Shown here: piece after piece, positions 16,680 to 26,101 of the stretch
How the letters are laid out: every line of letters begins with the position of its first letter
Numbering within the stretch: the stretch's first letter is position 1
Assembly: GCA_023431055.1 (NCBI GenBank)
Contig: JAEYXX010000039.1
Span: forward strand, 1-39,964
Origin: Pseudomonadota bacterium
GTDB lineage: Bacteria > Pseudomonadota > Gammaproteobacteria > Pseudomonadales > Pseudomonadaceae
Direction of reading: 5' to 3'
DNA: 39,964 nt
Position numbers and translations under genes: made by a program
The notes under the pieces: generated by a model
The model's database searches: none
What the model saw: only the letters and a program-made list of their open reading frames with translations
Told to the model about the DNA's origin: nothing

Positions 16680-17621
16680 TCAGCCGCGCAGGAACTTCAT
16701 CGCGTCGGCTGCGCTCTGCTCGGGAATTTCTTCCATCGGGATATGCCCGACGCCTGGATAGACCTTGACCTGAATCCCCGGCAGATCACGCTGCCACAGT
16801 GGCACGTGCTTCGGTGAAATCCAGCGATCACGCTCGCCCCACATCAGCAGGGTTGGCGCCTGAATCCGTGCGACCCGCGCGGGCGTCGCATGCAGCTCCT
16901 CCCTGTTGACCTTCAGCAGCACGCGGAAGATATCCATCATGCCCCGGCGGTTACCCGGACGCCGCGACAGGTCGTAGTAGCGATCGACCACCCCCGGTTT
17001 GATCCGCCCCGGTTCACCGTAAACCTCCTTGATGCCCTGGGCGATCAGCGCGCGCGGCATCCACATCGGCATGGCGATGGTCGAGCCGGGTAGCGCTGCA
17101 GCGGCGATCATCCAGGGTACCTTGTGCATGTGATAGCCGGCCGGGTCGATCAGCACCAGTTTGCCGACGCGCTGCGGCTGCGCCAGGGCGAAGTTCCAGG
17201 CGATGTAGCCGCCGAGCGAATTGCCGGCGATATCGGCCTTGTCCACCTGCAGGTAATCGAGCAACAAGCCGAGCACACGAATCATGCGTTCTGCCGAGTA
17301 TTCGCCGTCGCGAGCAGGGCCGGTCAGGCCAAAGCCGGGCACGTCGAAGCGGATGATGCGATAGTCGGAGGCGAATGCCTGCACCCAGCCGTCCCAGGTA
17401 TGCAGCGAGGCCACCACGCCGTGGATCATCATCAGCGCCGGTTTGTCGCGGCTTCCCTCATCGCGATAGTGGATGTTGAAACCATCGAGTTCGACATAGC
17501 GGGAGCCGTCGGCGGCGTTGCCGTAACGCGCCTTGAGGCGCTCCAATGGCAGCGCACCGAAACCCAGGCGGGCGAAACCGGCAGCCAGCGGTGGTTGCAG
17601 TGACAGGCTGTTGGCGGTCAT
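16680..17621 (-). CDS. Alpha/beta-fold hydrolase
   Basis: This 313-residue protein is an alpha/beta hydrolase. The oxyanion-hole motif is HG at 67-68 (MMIHGVV). The nucleophile is S135 in GNSLGG. The acid and histidine of the triad lie near GERDRW and GVGHIPMEE toward the C-terminus. The FDVPGFG turn is also typical. It has no clear signal peptide, so it is probably cytoplasmic. The substrate, an ester or related compound, cannot be read from sequence. From memory it corresponds to PA0829. It marks the left edge of the lipid-related block. Confidence 0.88.
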   Translation of the reverse strand: MTANSLSLQPPLAAGFARLGFGALPLERLKARYGNAADGSRYVELDGFNIHYRDEGSRDKPALMMIHGVVASLHTWDGWVQAFASDYRIIRFDVPGFGLTGPARDGEYSAERMIRVLGLLLDYLQVDKADIAGNSLGGYIAWNFALAQPQRVGKLVLIDPAGYHMHKVPWMIAAAALPGSTIAMPMWMPRALIAQGIKEVYGEPGRIKPGVVDRYYDLSRRPGNRRGMMDIFRVLLKVNREELHATPARVARIQAPTLLMWGERDRWISPKHVPLWQRDLPGIQVKVYPGVGHIPMEEIPEQSAADAMKFLRG

Positions 17622-17757
17622 GCGGAATACCTCGAATCTTGTTGTAGGTATCCCGTATCAAAGCACTGAGCACGCGACTTGGCGCCCAACCTTGGGTCTG
17701 TTCAGGCACCATTCGAGGCAACAAGGCCGCCCGCCCCTGGACCTGTCGGCCCCGGCC

Positions 17758-20499
17758 TCAGTGCAATAACCCCAGCCCCTTGGCGCGGGCGACGGCCTGG
17801 GTGCGCCGTTCCACGCCGAGCTTGCTGTTGATATGCCGCGCGTGAGTCTTGACCGTATGCAGGGAGATGAACAGGCGCTCGCTGATTTCCTGATTCGAAC
17901 AGCCGCGGGCGATCAGTTGCAATACCGCCAACTCGCGGCTGCTGAGTTTTTCGGTAAGCGGCTCATGCTGGGTTTCAAGCGACTCGGCTATAGCTCGCTC
18001 GGCCGGCAGTTGCCCGAGCAAGGCATCGCGTACCTGACAGGACGACGGCCGTTCATGCAGGCGCTCACGCAGCCACTGCGGCTGATGCTGTATAAGTTCG
18101 ATGAACGGCAGCAGCGCGCCACCCTGCGCGAGATCAAGGCAACTGTCGAGCTGTTGCTGCGCCTCACGCCCTCGCCCGGTTTGCCGCAGCAACTGGGCGA
18201 GCTGCGCCTGCGCCGCCAGGCCGACCAGTTGGCCGCCCAGGCCCTGTGCGCGCTGCTGCAAGGCGCGCAAACGCCGCTCGGCACTCTCCATCCCACCCTG
18301 AAGACGCTCCAGAGCCGCCTGCTGTAGATCGATATGCAGCGCCAGCTGTGGGTGAAACTCCGGCGCCAGCGCCCGCCCCTCCCCATAGGTTTCCGCCAGC
18401 TGCGGCAGCCAGGCAGCGGCCAGCTCGACCTGGCCCTGGCGTAACCACAGCTCGCATTTCATCAGCGTGATCATCGCCAGGTAGTAGATCGCCGGCACGT
18501 CCCAGATATGCATCAGGCGTTCGGCCTCACCGAGCAGGGCAAACGCCTCGGCGGAGCGGCCATTGCGGCCTTCGAGGCTGGCAAGCACGCAGTAACCGAT
18601 CAGCGCACCGACATCGCGACAGGCCCTGGCCTCGGCGACCCCGGCGCGTAAACGCTCCACCGCCTGAGGCTGCAGCCGCAGGCTGAGCAGATAGCCCTCA
18701 TAGATGTTCAAGCGTGCCCGTACCGAATAGTTGCGCTGCGCAGGCAGGCGCTGCACCAGCGCCAGGCCCTGCTGCACTTCATCCTGCGCGCGCAGCACTT
18801 CGCCGCGCCCCTGCAGTACGCGGGCGCGCTCGTAGTGCGCCAGTGCCTCCAGCAGCGGATTATCGACACGCTGCGCCAACTCCAGCGCGTCGCGGTTCAG
18901 CCCGCGTGCGCGCCATAGATCGCCGCGCACCATGGCCAGGTTGGACAGCGCCGACAGGCACATGAAGTGCGGGCCATAACGCTCGGCCGGCAAACCGGTC
19001 AATGCCTCGCTGCACTGCTGCTCGGCACGCCCGCCATCGCCACGCCCCCGTGCGATGACTCCATCGAGCGCCTGCCACTGCGCCAGCAGGCTGCGCTGGC
19101 TGAGCGGATCGGCAGCAGGCAGGAATCGTCCGAGCTGATCGAGCAGTTCCTGCGCGGCATCGAGCTGGCAGGCCAGGGCCAGCGCCCAGCCATAGAGCAT
19201 GATCAGCCGCGGTGTGCTGGCCAGCAGGTCATCCGGCAGGTTGGTTTTCCAGCGCAGCAGCATGGCAATGTTCTGTTCCGCCAGCATCTGCTCTTCGGAA
19301 AGGTTCTGCACCAGACTCGCGGCGACATCGGACTGCCCCGCCAGTAACGCCTGCTCGATGGCGGCATCCAGCATGCCCTGCGCAGCGAACCAGCGACAGG
19401 CGCGCAGGTGAGCACTACTGCGAGAGCGACTCACCCCGTCGGCTGGGCGTGCATTGAGTAGATCGGAAAACAGGTGGTGATAGCGAAACCAGCGCCCCTG
19501 TTCATCCAGTGGCACCAGAAACACCTGATTGGCCTGCAACTGGCGGATGATCGCAGCGCTGTCATGACTGTCACGAACCGCGTCGCACAGTTCAGCGCAG
19601 AAGCGCTCCATGCAGGCCGTGTCATAGAGAAACTGCTGCACTTCGGCGGGTTGCCGGTCGATAACCTCTTCGAGCAGGTACTCGCGAATCAGCCCTTCAC
19701 CGCCATGCAGTTGCAGCGCCTCGCCCGTCTCCGCCAGTTCTTCGGCGGCCAATAGCCACAGGCGCAAGCCGGCGATCCAGCCCTCGCTGCGCTGCAGGAT
19801 CCCGCTGACCTGCTGCCGTTCGAGGCGTGCGCCCTGGCTCGCCAACAATGCGTCCAGCTCGGCAGCGGTCAGGCGCAGATCCTGCTCGCTGAGTTCGAGC
19901 AGCTGACGCGACAGGCGCAAACGCGCCAGATGCCAGTCCGGCCGCTGGCGACTGGTGACCAGCAGCAGCACACCGGGTGGCAGATGATTGAGGAAGAACT
20001 GCAAACAGCGGTCGAGCACCGGCCCCTGAGCCAGGTGATAGTCGTCCAACACCAGCAGCAGCGGCTGGCCGTCATCGAGTTGCCGCGTCAGCTCATCGAG
20101 CAAACCATCGAGCCATTGCTCGAACGCAAAAGGTTGATGGCGCTGACGCATCTTCAGCAGGCCAAGCGCCTCCTCACCAAGGCCGGGGTAGAACTGCTGC
20201 AGGCCCTGCAGCAAGCGCTCGAGAAAACGCCCGGGATCACGATCACGCTCGCTCAGCCCGAGCCAGAGGCTGTGCCAGTGCTCGGGTAGCCGTTCGCAGA
20301 ATTCGATGGCCAGCGAGCTTTTACCAAAGCCGGCCGGCGCACTGATCAGCAGCAAGCGCCCTTGCAGCCCCTCTTCGAGACGCTCGCATAACCTGGGGCG
20401 CGGCACATGCCCTACGGGCAATGGCGGGCGATAGAAGCGCGCCTCCAGCGGCGTGGCCGGCGTGTAGGGAAAACCTGGCGATCGGGAAAGGTCTGTCAT
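17758..20499 (-). CDS. MalT-type LuxR-family ATP-dependent transcriptional activator
   Basis: This protein of about 913 residues is a large LuxR regulator of the MalT/LAL type. An N-terminal STAND/NTPase module carries Walker A APAGFGKSS (K60) and Walker B LLLVLDDYHL. A long TPR-like helical region (about 400-830) follows. The C-terminal LuxR HTH (about 845-912) has LSSRELAVLQLIARGCSNQEIS and SLHTVKTHARHINSKLGV. Proteins of this class multimerise with ATP and an inducer to activate nearby operons. I chose the ATG at 20499, though its ribosome site is weak; in-frame ATGs at 20526 and 20544 are alternatives. It lies directly beyond the DUF1329/DUF1302 genes and is their likely activator. Confidence 0.9.
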   Translation of the reverse strand: MTDLSRSPGFPYTPATPLEARFYRPPLPVGHVPRPRLCERLEEGLQGRLLLISAPAGFGKSSLAIEFCERLPEHWHSLWLGLSERDRDPGRFLERLLQGLQQFYPGLGEEALGLLKMRQRHQPFAFEQWLDGLLDELTRQLDDGQPLLLVLDDYHLAQGPVLDRCLQFFLNHLPPGVLLLVTSRQRPDWHLARLRLSRQLLELSEQDLRLTAAELDALLASQGARLERQQVSGILQRSEGWIAGLRLWLLAAEELAETGEALQLHGGEGLIREYLLEEVIDRQPAEVQQFLYDTACMERFCAELCDAVRDSHDSAAIIRQLQANQVFLVPLDEQGRWFRYHHLFSDLLNARPADGVSRSRSSAHLRACRWFAAQGMLDAAIEQALLAGQSDVAASLVQNLSEEQMLAEQNIAMLLRWKTNLPDDLLASTPRLIMLYGWALALACQLDAAQELLDQLGRFLPAADPLSQRSLLAQWQALDGVIARGRGDGGRAEQQCSEALTGLPAERYGPHFMCLSALSNLAMVRGDLWRARGLNRDALELAQRVDNPLLEALAHYERARVLQGRGEVLRAQDEVQQGLALVQRLPAQRNYSVRARLNIYEGYLLSLRLQPQAVERLRAGVAEARACRDVGALIGYCVLASLEGRNGRSAEAFALLGEAERLMHIWDVPAIYYLAMITLMKCELWLRQGQVELAAAWLPQLAETYGEGRALAPEFHPQLALHIDLQQAALERLQGGMESAERRLRALQQRAQGLGGQLVGLAAQAQLAQLLRQTGRGREAQQQLDSCLDLAQGGALLPFIELIQHQPQWLRERLHERPSSCQVRDALLGQLPAERAIAESLETQHEPLTEKLSSRELAVLQLIARGCSNQEISERLFISLHTVKTHARHINSKLGVERRTQAVARAKGLGLLH

Positions 20500-20598
20500 C
20501 GGCCTATTCTTGGAAGTCTTCTGCATCAGCGGGCTCGATCTCAACCCAGCCTAGCGGCTTGCAATGGCCATTTGAAGCACCTGCTACAGTCCGTAACG

Positions 20599-20622
20599 AA
20601 AAAGCCGGCACAAGGCCGGCTT
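20599..20622 (-). terminator. Intrinsic terminator after the DUF1329 gene
   Basis: AAGCCGGC (20602-20609) pairs with GCCGGCTT (20615-20622) with a 5-base loop. On the minus strand five T follow (20599-20603). It lies 23 bases beyond the DUF1329 stop and separates that operon from the regulator gene. Confidence 0.87.
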
Positions 20623-20645
20623 CGTCGTATTGCCTGGAGCAGGTT

Positions 20646-22022
20646 TTAGCGAACGCCAGCCTGACGCAGAGCGGCCGGGGTGTAATCGCTGCCAGCGGCT
20701 TTGTAGTCGAAGTCGTAGGCCTGTTTCTCCTCGTTCTTCATACCCAGGGCCAGGTAGCGACCGGACAGCAGGTCGTACAGGGTTTCCACGGTGTACCAAG
20801 GCACTTGCTTGTCGTAGTAGTACTGGGCGTGCGCCTCGGCCACACGCCACAGGGTGCCGCGACCGTCGTAGTGGTCGATCAGAGCAGCTTGCCAGGTGTC
20901 CTCGTCGATGTAGAAGTCACGCTTGGCATAGATATGGCGCTCGCCCGACTTCAGGGTCGCGGTCACGTGCCATACGCGGTGCAGCTCGTAGCGAGTCAGA
21001 TCCTGGTTGATGTGGCCGGCCTTGATGATCTCGGAGTACTTCAGGTTCGGCGAGTCGAGCTTGTAGGCGTTGTAGGGGATATAGATCTCCTTCTTACCTT
21101 CCAGTTTCCAGTCGTAACGGTCCGGAGCACCGTTGTACATATCGAAGTTATCGGAGGTACGCAGACCGTCAGCGGCGGTACCCGGACCGTCGTAGGACAC
21201 CTGCGGAGCACGACGCACACGGCGCTGGCCGGCGTTGTACAGCCACGCCAGACGCGGTTCCTTCACCTGGTTGAGAGTTTCGTGCACCAGCAGCACGTTA
21301 CCCGCCAGACGCGAAGGTGCGGTTACGCGCTGCTTGAAGTAGAACAGGACGTTGCTTCCCTTGCTCGCATCGAAGTCGGTCAGGGCATCGCGGAAGGTGA
21401 ACTCGTCCTGGAAGTAAACCAGCGAGTAGGAACCGTTGGGCTGCGGAGTCGCCTGAGTTACCAGACGACGCACGCTGCCACCACGGTAACGGGTGATGTG
21501 GTTCCAGATCGCTTCCAGGCCGTTCTGCGGAATCGGGAAGGGGTTGGCGGTCTGGAAGTTCTCCAGGCCGTTACCACCCTCCACCATCTTGGTGTTAACA
21601 GCGTTCTGCTTGGTCGCTTCCAGCACCGCAGCCGGCAGACTAGCCGAGCGGTGAGTTGGGTAGACCGGCATCTTGTAGCTTTCCGGATAGCGTTTGAACA
21701 TCGCCAGCTGACCGGGGGTCAGCTTGTCCTTGTACTGGTCGACGTTCTGCGCGGTGATGGTGAACAGCGGCTGTTCGTTGGCGAACGGATCGGCCAGGAA
21801 GCCTCGCGGATCGACCGCCCCGGCGTTGGCTGGCAGACCACCGGTCCAGGCTGGGATCGAGCCATCGGCATTGCCTGCCATTTCGGCGCCAACCGGAGTC
21901 AGGGTGTTGCCCAGCTTCGCAGCCTCGTCAGGCGATACGGCCGCCATCACGCTGGTCGCCAGCAGAGACAGGGTCAGGACACCGCTTTGCCACAGTTTTT
22001 TTGTTGTTTTCATTTGCATCAT
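20646..22022 (-). CDS. DUF1329 protein, exported, LolB-like
   Basis: This 458-residue protein starts with a signal peptide (about 1-28, cleavage after SVMAA) and has the DUF1329 pattern. Recognisable segments are SIPAWTGG, YKDKLTPGQ, AGNVLLVHETLNQ, RRAPQVSYDGPG, YIPYNAYKL, KRDFYIDEDTW and the end DYTPAALRQAGVR. The family is thought to share the LolA/LolB half-barrel fold that carries lipids, so a periplasmic lipid-shuttle role is inferred. GAGGA sits upstream of two adjacent ATGs (22022 and 22019); either may be used. It follows the DUF1302 gene by 23 bases, and the two form an operon ending at the terminator at 20599-20622. Confidence 0.9.
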   Translation of the reverse strand: MMQMKTTKKLWQSGVLTLSLLATSVMAAVSPDEAAKLGNTLTPVGAEMAGNADGSIPAWTGGLPANAGAVDPRGFLADPFANEQPLFTITAQNVDQYKDKLTPGQLAMFKRYPESYKMPVYPTHRSASLPAAVLEATKQNAVNTKMVEGGNGLENFQTANPFPIPQNGLEAIWNHITRYRGGSVRRLVTQATPQPNGSYSLVYFQDEFTFRDALTDFDASKGSNVLFYFKQRVTAPSRLAGNVLLVHETLNQVKEPRLAWLYNAGQRRVRRAPQVSYDGPGTAADGLRTSDNFDMYNGAPDRYDWKLEGKKEIYIPYNAYKLDSPNLKYSEIIKAGHINQDLTRYELHRVWHVTATLKSGERHIYAKRDFYIDEDTWQAALIDHYDGRGTLWRVAEAHAQYYYDKQVPWYTVETLYDLLSGRYLALGMKNEEKQAYDFDYKAAGSDYTPAALRQAGVR

Positions 22023-22045
22023 GATTCCTCGAAATTCCTGGCCGC

Positions 22046-24013
22046 TTAGAAGTTCATACCGAAGCTGAGCGCAACGAAGTCACGGTCTCGCTGGGTGTTG
22101 AAATCACCGCCACCGAAGAAGGTGGTATAGGAAAGATCAGCGGTGTAAGTGTTCTGGTACTCGGCGTTGAGACCAAGACTGACAGCCTTGCGGCCTTCTT
22201 CGAAGTTGGCACCTGGACCAGGCGAGTAACCTTCAACATCATGCGACCAGGCTACACTCGGGCGCAGGTTCACACCGGCGAGAGCATTCGGATAATCCCA
22301 GATGGCGCGAGCGCGATAGCCCCAAGACGTGCTGGTGGTGAAACCATCGTCGTTACAGTGCTTGTCGACATTGGTATAGTCGGGCTGTGGCGCACGCGCC
22401 AAGGTAGCGCGGTTCAGCGTGGCACAGGCGCCACCAGGCAACTCGCCTGGACCGAAGACCGGATCACGGCCATAGCGCACTTTTGAAGTGCTTTCCAACC
22501 CTCCAACATGGGTAATGCCCAGCTCACCCACCAGGGTTAGGCGGCTAGCCCCCATCACCTGATCGAAGAAGTGGGTCAGCGTCGTCTGGAATTGAGTAAT
22601 TTCCTTACGGCGGTAACCATTGAGCTCCTGACCTGGAGCACCAGTCAACAAAGAGGCGTTGGTGTAGGGATTTACAACGATGCCACCAACGCCGGTATTG
22701 ATGGAAAGATCCTTGATGCCAGCATAAAGGATGTCTGTGCTGTTTAGCTGTACCGGAGCGTTGGGACGGTAGCTCAGCTCACCACTCCATGCTGTGCCGG
22801 TGGACAGCGTGGTGGAGAAGCTGATCCCGTACAGACGAATGTCTTCCGGATACTCGACGAAGTAACTGCTGCTACCAGCAAAGCCGGAGGCACCGGCGCC
22901 CGCGAGGCCAGTTACGACCGGGTTGATGAGCGCCGGGTTACCCCCGATCTGCGCTTGTGCAATAGCGCTCAGGGTCTGGTTGATCAGAGCGGTTTGCGCA
23001 GCCGAAGCTCCTTTACCGCTGAAAATTGGCAGACGACTGTGATAATTCATCGCATAGAAGCCGAACTCGGTATCGATTGGTTCGGCGAAATAGCGGAACG
23101 CCACGCCCCACTGACCACTGTCTCGCGCGTCTTTGTCACCAGCACGAGGAACAATTACACCTTCATCAGTTACATTCGTGGCGCCAAGCTGCCCGAATAG
23201 CGCCAGTTGTTGCGGAGTCAAGGCCGAGCGCCCGGCCAACACAGCCAGATTCTGATCACAACCATCGGCAATGATGTCTGCCTGCGAGAAGAAGGTGCCG
23301 CAGTTATCGACAACCGTTTGATCCCACTCGAGTTGATAGAACGCCTCTACCGAGAGGTTATCGGTCAAACTCTGCGAGACGAAAAACATGTTGACCGGGA
23401 TCAGGCCTTCCTTGATCTCAGCACCAGGACGACGAAACGCCGAAACATCGATTGGGTTGACGGCATTGATACCGCCACCGATAAAGGTGCTCTCACCCCA
23501 GTTCACCACCTGCTTGCCGAAACGAACACTGCCTGGCAAATCGGCAATGGTGTAATTGTGATAGATGAAGGCGTCAAGAATTTCACCACCCGACGACTGC
23601 GCCCCCTCTTTACGATTATTGTCACTGATGTCCTTGAAGGGACGGCTTTCATCTTTTAACTCAAAGTCATACCAATATTTACCGCGAACAAATACGCCAG
23701 TATCACCATATTTCAACTCAAGGTCATGGATACCCTTGAAGATCTTAGAGAACGTTTCGCCGCGCTTGAAGTTCATATGGCCGTCATCGGAAGTCATAGA
23801 CAGACCACGCCCACCGTTGTTGTAGCCGATCAAATCCTTGTCGGCTTTCTCTGTAGCCCAGCTGGCACCAACGGAGAGCTGCGAGTCGAACTGCCCTTCG
23901 ATCTCACCGATATTGAAAGTGACGCCGAATGCCGGAGCGGCAAGGGTGGAAGCGAGGCTGACGGCCAGCGGCAGTTTTGCCAGGCGCCAGTAGGGTTTTG
24001 TTTTTGTTGTCAT
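22046..24013 (-). CDS. DUF1302 outer-membrane beta-barrel protein
   Basis: This 655-residue protein has a signal peptide (about 1-30, APAFG) and a mature part full of alternating hydrophobic and polar strands. It ends in SFGMNF, the terminal aromatic typical of BAM-inserted beta-barrels. Family segments visible are GQFDSQLSVGASW, FVRGKYWYDFEL, RFGKQVVNWGES, GGINAVNPIDVSAFRRPG and FRYFAEP. DUF1302 barrels almost always pair with DUF1329 partners, as here. Probable role: passage of a hydrophobic molecule across the outer membrane, direction unknown. Base composition drops in AT-richer stretches around 23560-23790. It is the first gene of the two-gene operon. Confidence 0.9.
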   Translation of the reverse strand: MTTKTKPYWRLAKLPLAVSLASTLAAPAFGVTFNIGEIEGQFDSQLSVGASWATEKADKDLIGYNNGGRGLSMTSDDGHMNFKRGETFSKIFKGIHDLELKYGDTGVFVRGKYWYDFELKDESRPFKDISDNNRKEGAQSSGGEILDAFIYHNYTIADLPGSVRFGKQVVNWGESTFIGGGINAVNPIDVSAFRRPGAEIKEGLIPVNMFFVSQSLTDNLSVEAFYQLEWDQTVVDNCGTFFSQADIIADGCDQNLAVLAGRSALTPQQLALFGQLGATNVTDEGVIVPRAGDKDARDSGQWGVAFRYFAEPIDTEFGFYAMNYHSRLPIFSGKGASAAQTALINQTLSAIAQAQIGGNPALINPVVTGLAGAGASGFAGSSSYFVEYPEDIRLYGISFSTTLSTGTAWSGELSYRPNAPVQLNSTDILYAGIKDLSINTGVGGIVVNPYTNASLLTGAPGQELNGYRRKEITQFQTTLTHFFDQVMGASRLTLVGELGITHVGGLESTSKVRYGRDPVFGPGELPGGACATLNRATLARAPQPDYTNVDKHCNDDGFTTSTSWGYRARAIWDYPNALAGVNLRPSVAWSHDVEGYSPGPGANFEEGRKAVSLGLNAEYQNTYTADLSYTTFFGGGDFNTQRDRDFVALSFGMNF

Positions 24014-24187
24014 CGACGCTACTCCATGTGTTTTTTGTTATGGATGCTTTAACTATAGCCAGCGGCTGCTACTGCTTGATCCCTCGAAAGTGTGATTTGC
24101 AGCTTCCACCACTCTGGCTCGCAGGTTTCAGGCCCTGCCCTAGCCAAGCATGGACGTGAAACAGCAATTAGCAAGCCAAACGCTTGT

Positions 24188-24220
24188 TTGACTGAGCGGT
24201 CACTTTAACCGCCCAGTCAA
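24188..24220 (-). terminator. Hairpin after the acyl-CoA ligase gene
   Basis: A 13-bp inverted repeat with one mismatch (TTGACTGAGCGGT at 24188-24200 and ACCGCCCAGTCAA at 24208-24220) with a 7-base loop. It lies nine bases past the ligase stop codon. There is no T run, so terminator strength is uncertain. It also sits between the ligase end and the DUF1302 promoter, where an operator is a possible alternative. Confidence 0.5.
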
Positions 24221-24228
24221 TTCGCACC

Positions 24229-25911
24229 TCACAGCGTAGACAGGAACGCGCTGCCCGCCTCCTGCCACTGGGCGATTTCGACGCGAATGCGCTTCTTGTC
24301 CAGTTTGCCGACACTGGTCTTGGGAATTTCAGTAACAAGGGCGATCTGCGTGGGAATCGCCCACTTGTTGATGTGGCCTTGCTCCACAAAAGGCTTGAGG
24401 TGCTCCTTCAGCCCTCTGGCATCCAGCCCCTGCTCTTCGCGCAGCACCAGCAGTGCGAACGGACGTTCCCCCCATTGCGGGTCCGGCACACCCACCACCG
24501 CGACCTCACGCACCGTCGGATGGCGACTGATCAGGTCCTCCAGTTCCAGGGAAGAAATCCATTCGCCACCTGTCTTGATCACATCCTTGATGCGATCACG
24601 AATCTCGATGAAACCCATGCCGTCGATGGTTGCCACGTCGCCGGTATGCAGCCAACCATGTGCCCAAAGTTCTTCGCCCTTCTCAGGCTCACGGAAATAG
24701 CCCTGGGTCAGCCAGGGCGCGCGCAGCACCAGCTCGCCCTGGGATTCGCCATCGCTCGGCAATAGCTTACCCTCGGCATCCATGATCGCGGCCTCCACCA
24801 GCGGCACCGGGATACCCGCTTTGATCCGGTAAGTGGTGCGCTCGTCCTCGCTACCCGCGCGCAGCTCCTCGTTGAGGTAGGCACAGGAGATCAGCGGACA
24901 GGTCTCGGACATGCCATAAGCCGCCGTCAATTGGATACCCCGCTCTTTCGCCACTTCGTACAGCGAGCGATTGAGCGCGCTACCACCAATGATCATCTTC
25001 ATGCCGCCGAAATCATGGCCCTGCGCACCTGGTGCGCCCAGCACCATCTGCAGAATGGTCGGGACGCAGTGGGAGAAGGTGACCTTTTCTTCCTTGATCA
25101 GGCGGCAGAGCATGTCCGGCTCATAGCGACCGGGGTACACCTGCTTGACCCCGAGCATGGTGGCCACATAGGGCACGCCCCAGGCATGCACATGGAACAT
25201 CGGCGTAATGGGCATGTAGACATCGTCGTTGCCCAACAGACGAATGCTGTCCAGACCGCCCATGGTGGTCGCCATGGACATCGTATGCAGCACCAGTTGC
25301 CGGTGCGTGAAGTACACGCCCTTGGGGTTGCCGGTGGTGCCGGTGGTGTAGAAGGTGGTAGCGACCGAATTTTCGTCGAAATCGGCAAAATCGTAGTGCG
25401 CGCTGGCCGCAGCCAGCAGGCTCTCGTACTCACCGACGAGGCTCGGCAGTTCGGCGCTCTTGTCCTCACCATCGGTCAGCAGCAGGGTCTTTTCGACGGT
25501 GGTGAGTTGCCCGGCAATGCCGTTGTACAACGGCACGAACTCACTGTTGACCAACACGAAACGGTCTTCGGCGTGGTTCATGGTGTAGAGGATCTGATCC
25601 GGCGACAGGCGGATGTTGATGGTATGCAGCACCGCGCCGAGCATGGGAATGGCGAACATGCATTCGAGGTAGCGGTGACTGTCCCAATCCATTACCGCCA
25701 CGGTATCGCCGGCCTTGACCCCGGCTTCGCTGAGCACATTGGCCAGACGCGCGACACGCTCGTTGAAGGTGGCGTAGCTGTAGCGCAGCTTGTCGCGATA
25801 GACGATTTCGCGGGTCTTCTCATATCGGCTGCCGGATAGCAGAAGACGCTTGATCAGTAGCGGATAGGCATGAGCGTTTTCGGCGGAGGGGATCAGTCGG
25901 GTCTGCAGCAT
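24229..25911 (-). CDS. Fatty-acid CoA ligase (AlkK-like, medium/long chain)
   Basis: This 560-residue enzyme activates fatty acids to acyl-CoA using ATP, through an acyl-AMP. Motifs: P-loop-like TTGTTGNPKG (A3), YGMSETCP (A5), GWLHTGDVATID (A7), RIKDVIKTGGEWISS (A8) and the catalytic lysine in SVGKLDKKRIR (A10). The N-terminus MLQTRLIPSAENAHAYPLL matches the AlkK-type ligases of P. putida and P. oleovorans, from memory. The ATG at 25911 has AGGTGA at correct spacing; an upstream ATG six codons earlier does not. It is transcribed in the same direction as DUF1302, DUF1329 and the regulator, and divergently from the thiolase. Its function suits the first step of beta-oxidation for a chain released in or beyond the envelope. 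Confidence 0.93.
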   Translation of the reverse strand: MLQTRLIPSAENAHAYPLLIKRLLLSGSRYEKTREIVYRDKLRYSYATFNERVARLANVLSEAGVKAGDTVAVMDWDSHRYLECMFAIPMLGAVLHTINIRLSPDQILYTMNHAEDRFVLVNSEFVPLYNGIAGQLTTVEKTLLLTDGEDKSAELPSLVGEYESLLAAASAHYDFADFDENSVATTFYTTGTTGNPKGVYFTHRQLVLHTMSMATTMGGLDSIRLLGNDDVYMPITPMFHVHAWGVPYVATMLGVKQVYPGRYEPDMLCRLIKEEKVTFSHCVPTILQMVLGAPGAQGHDFGGMKMIIGGSALNRSLYEVAKERGIQLTAAYGMSETCPLISCAYLNEELRAGSEDERTTYRIKAGIPVPLVEAAIMDAEGKLLPSDGESQGELVLRAPWLTQGYFREPEKGEELWAHGWLHTGDVATIDGMGFIEIRDRIKDVIKTGGEWISSLELEDLISRHPTVREVAVVGVPDPQWGERPFALLVLREEQGLDARGLKEHLKPFVEQGHINKWAIPTQIALVTEIPKTSVGKLDKKRIRVEIAQWQEAGSAFLSTL

Positions 25912-26101
25912 GAAGTCACCTTTAGGCACGCTAGGAATAGGTATGCAGCGACTCTAGAGCGGCTCACGCAGCGCTAAATCAGCCCAAAGAATGATTTGCC
26001 ACGTGACCCTATGGCCACTTTTGGTCACAGGTTAGAATCGAGACAATCAGCCAGTTCTGAAAACGGCTGCACCAAGCCACACTCTCGTTAGAGGTAACAC
26101 C

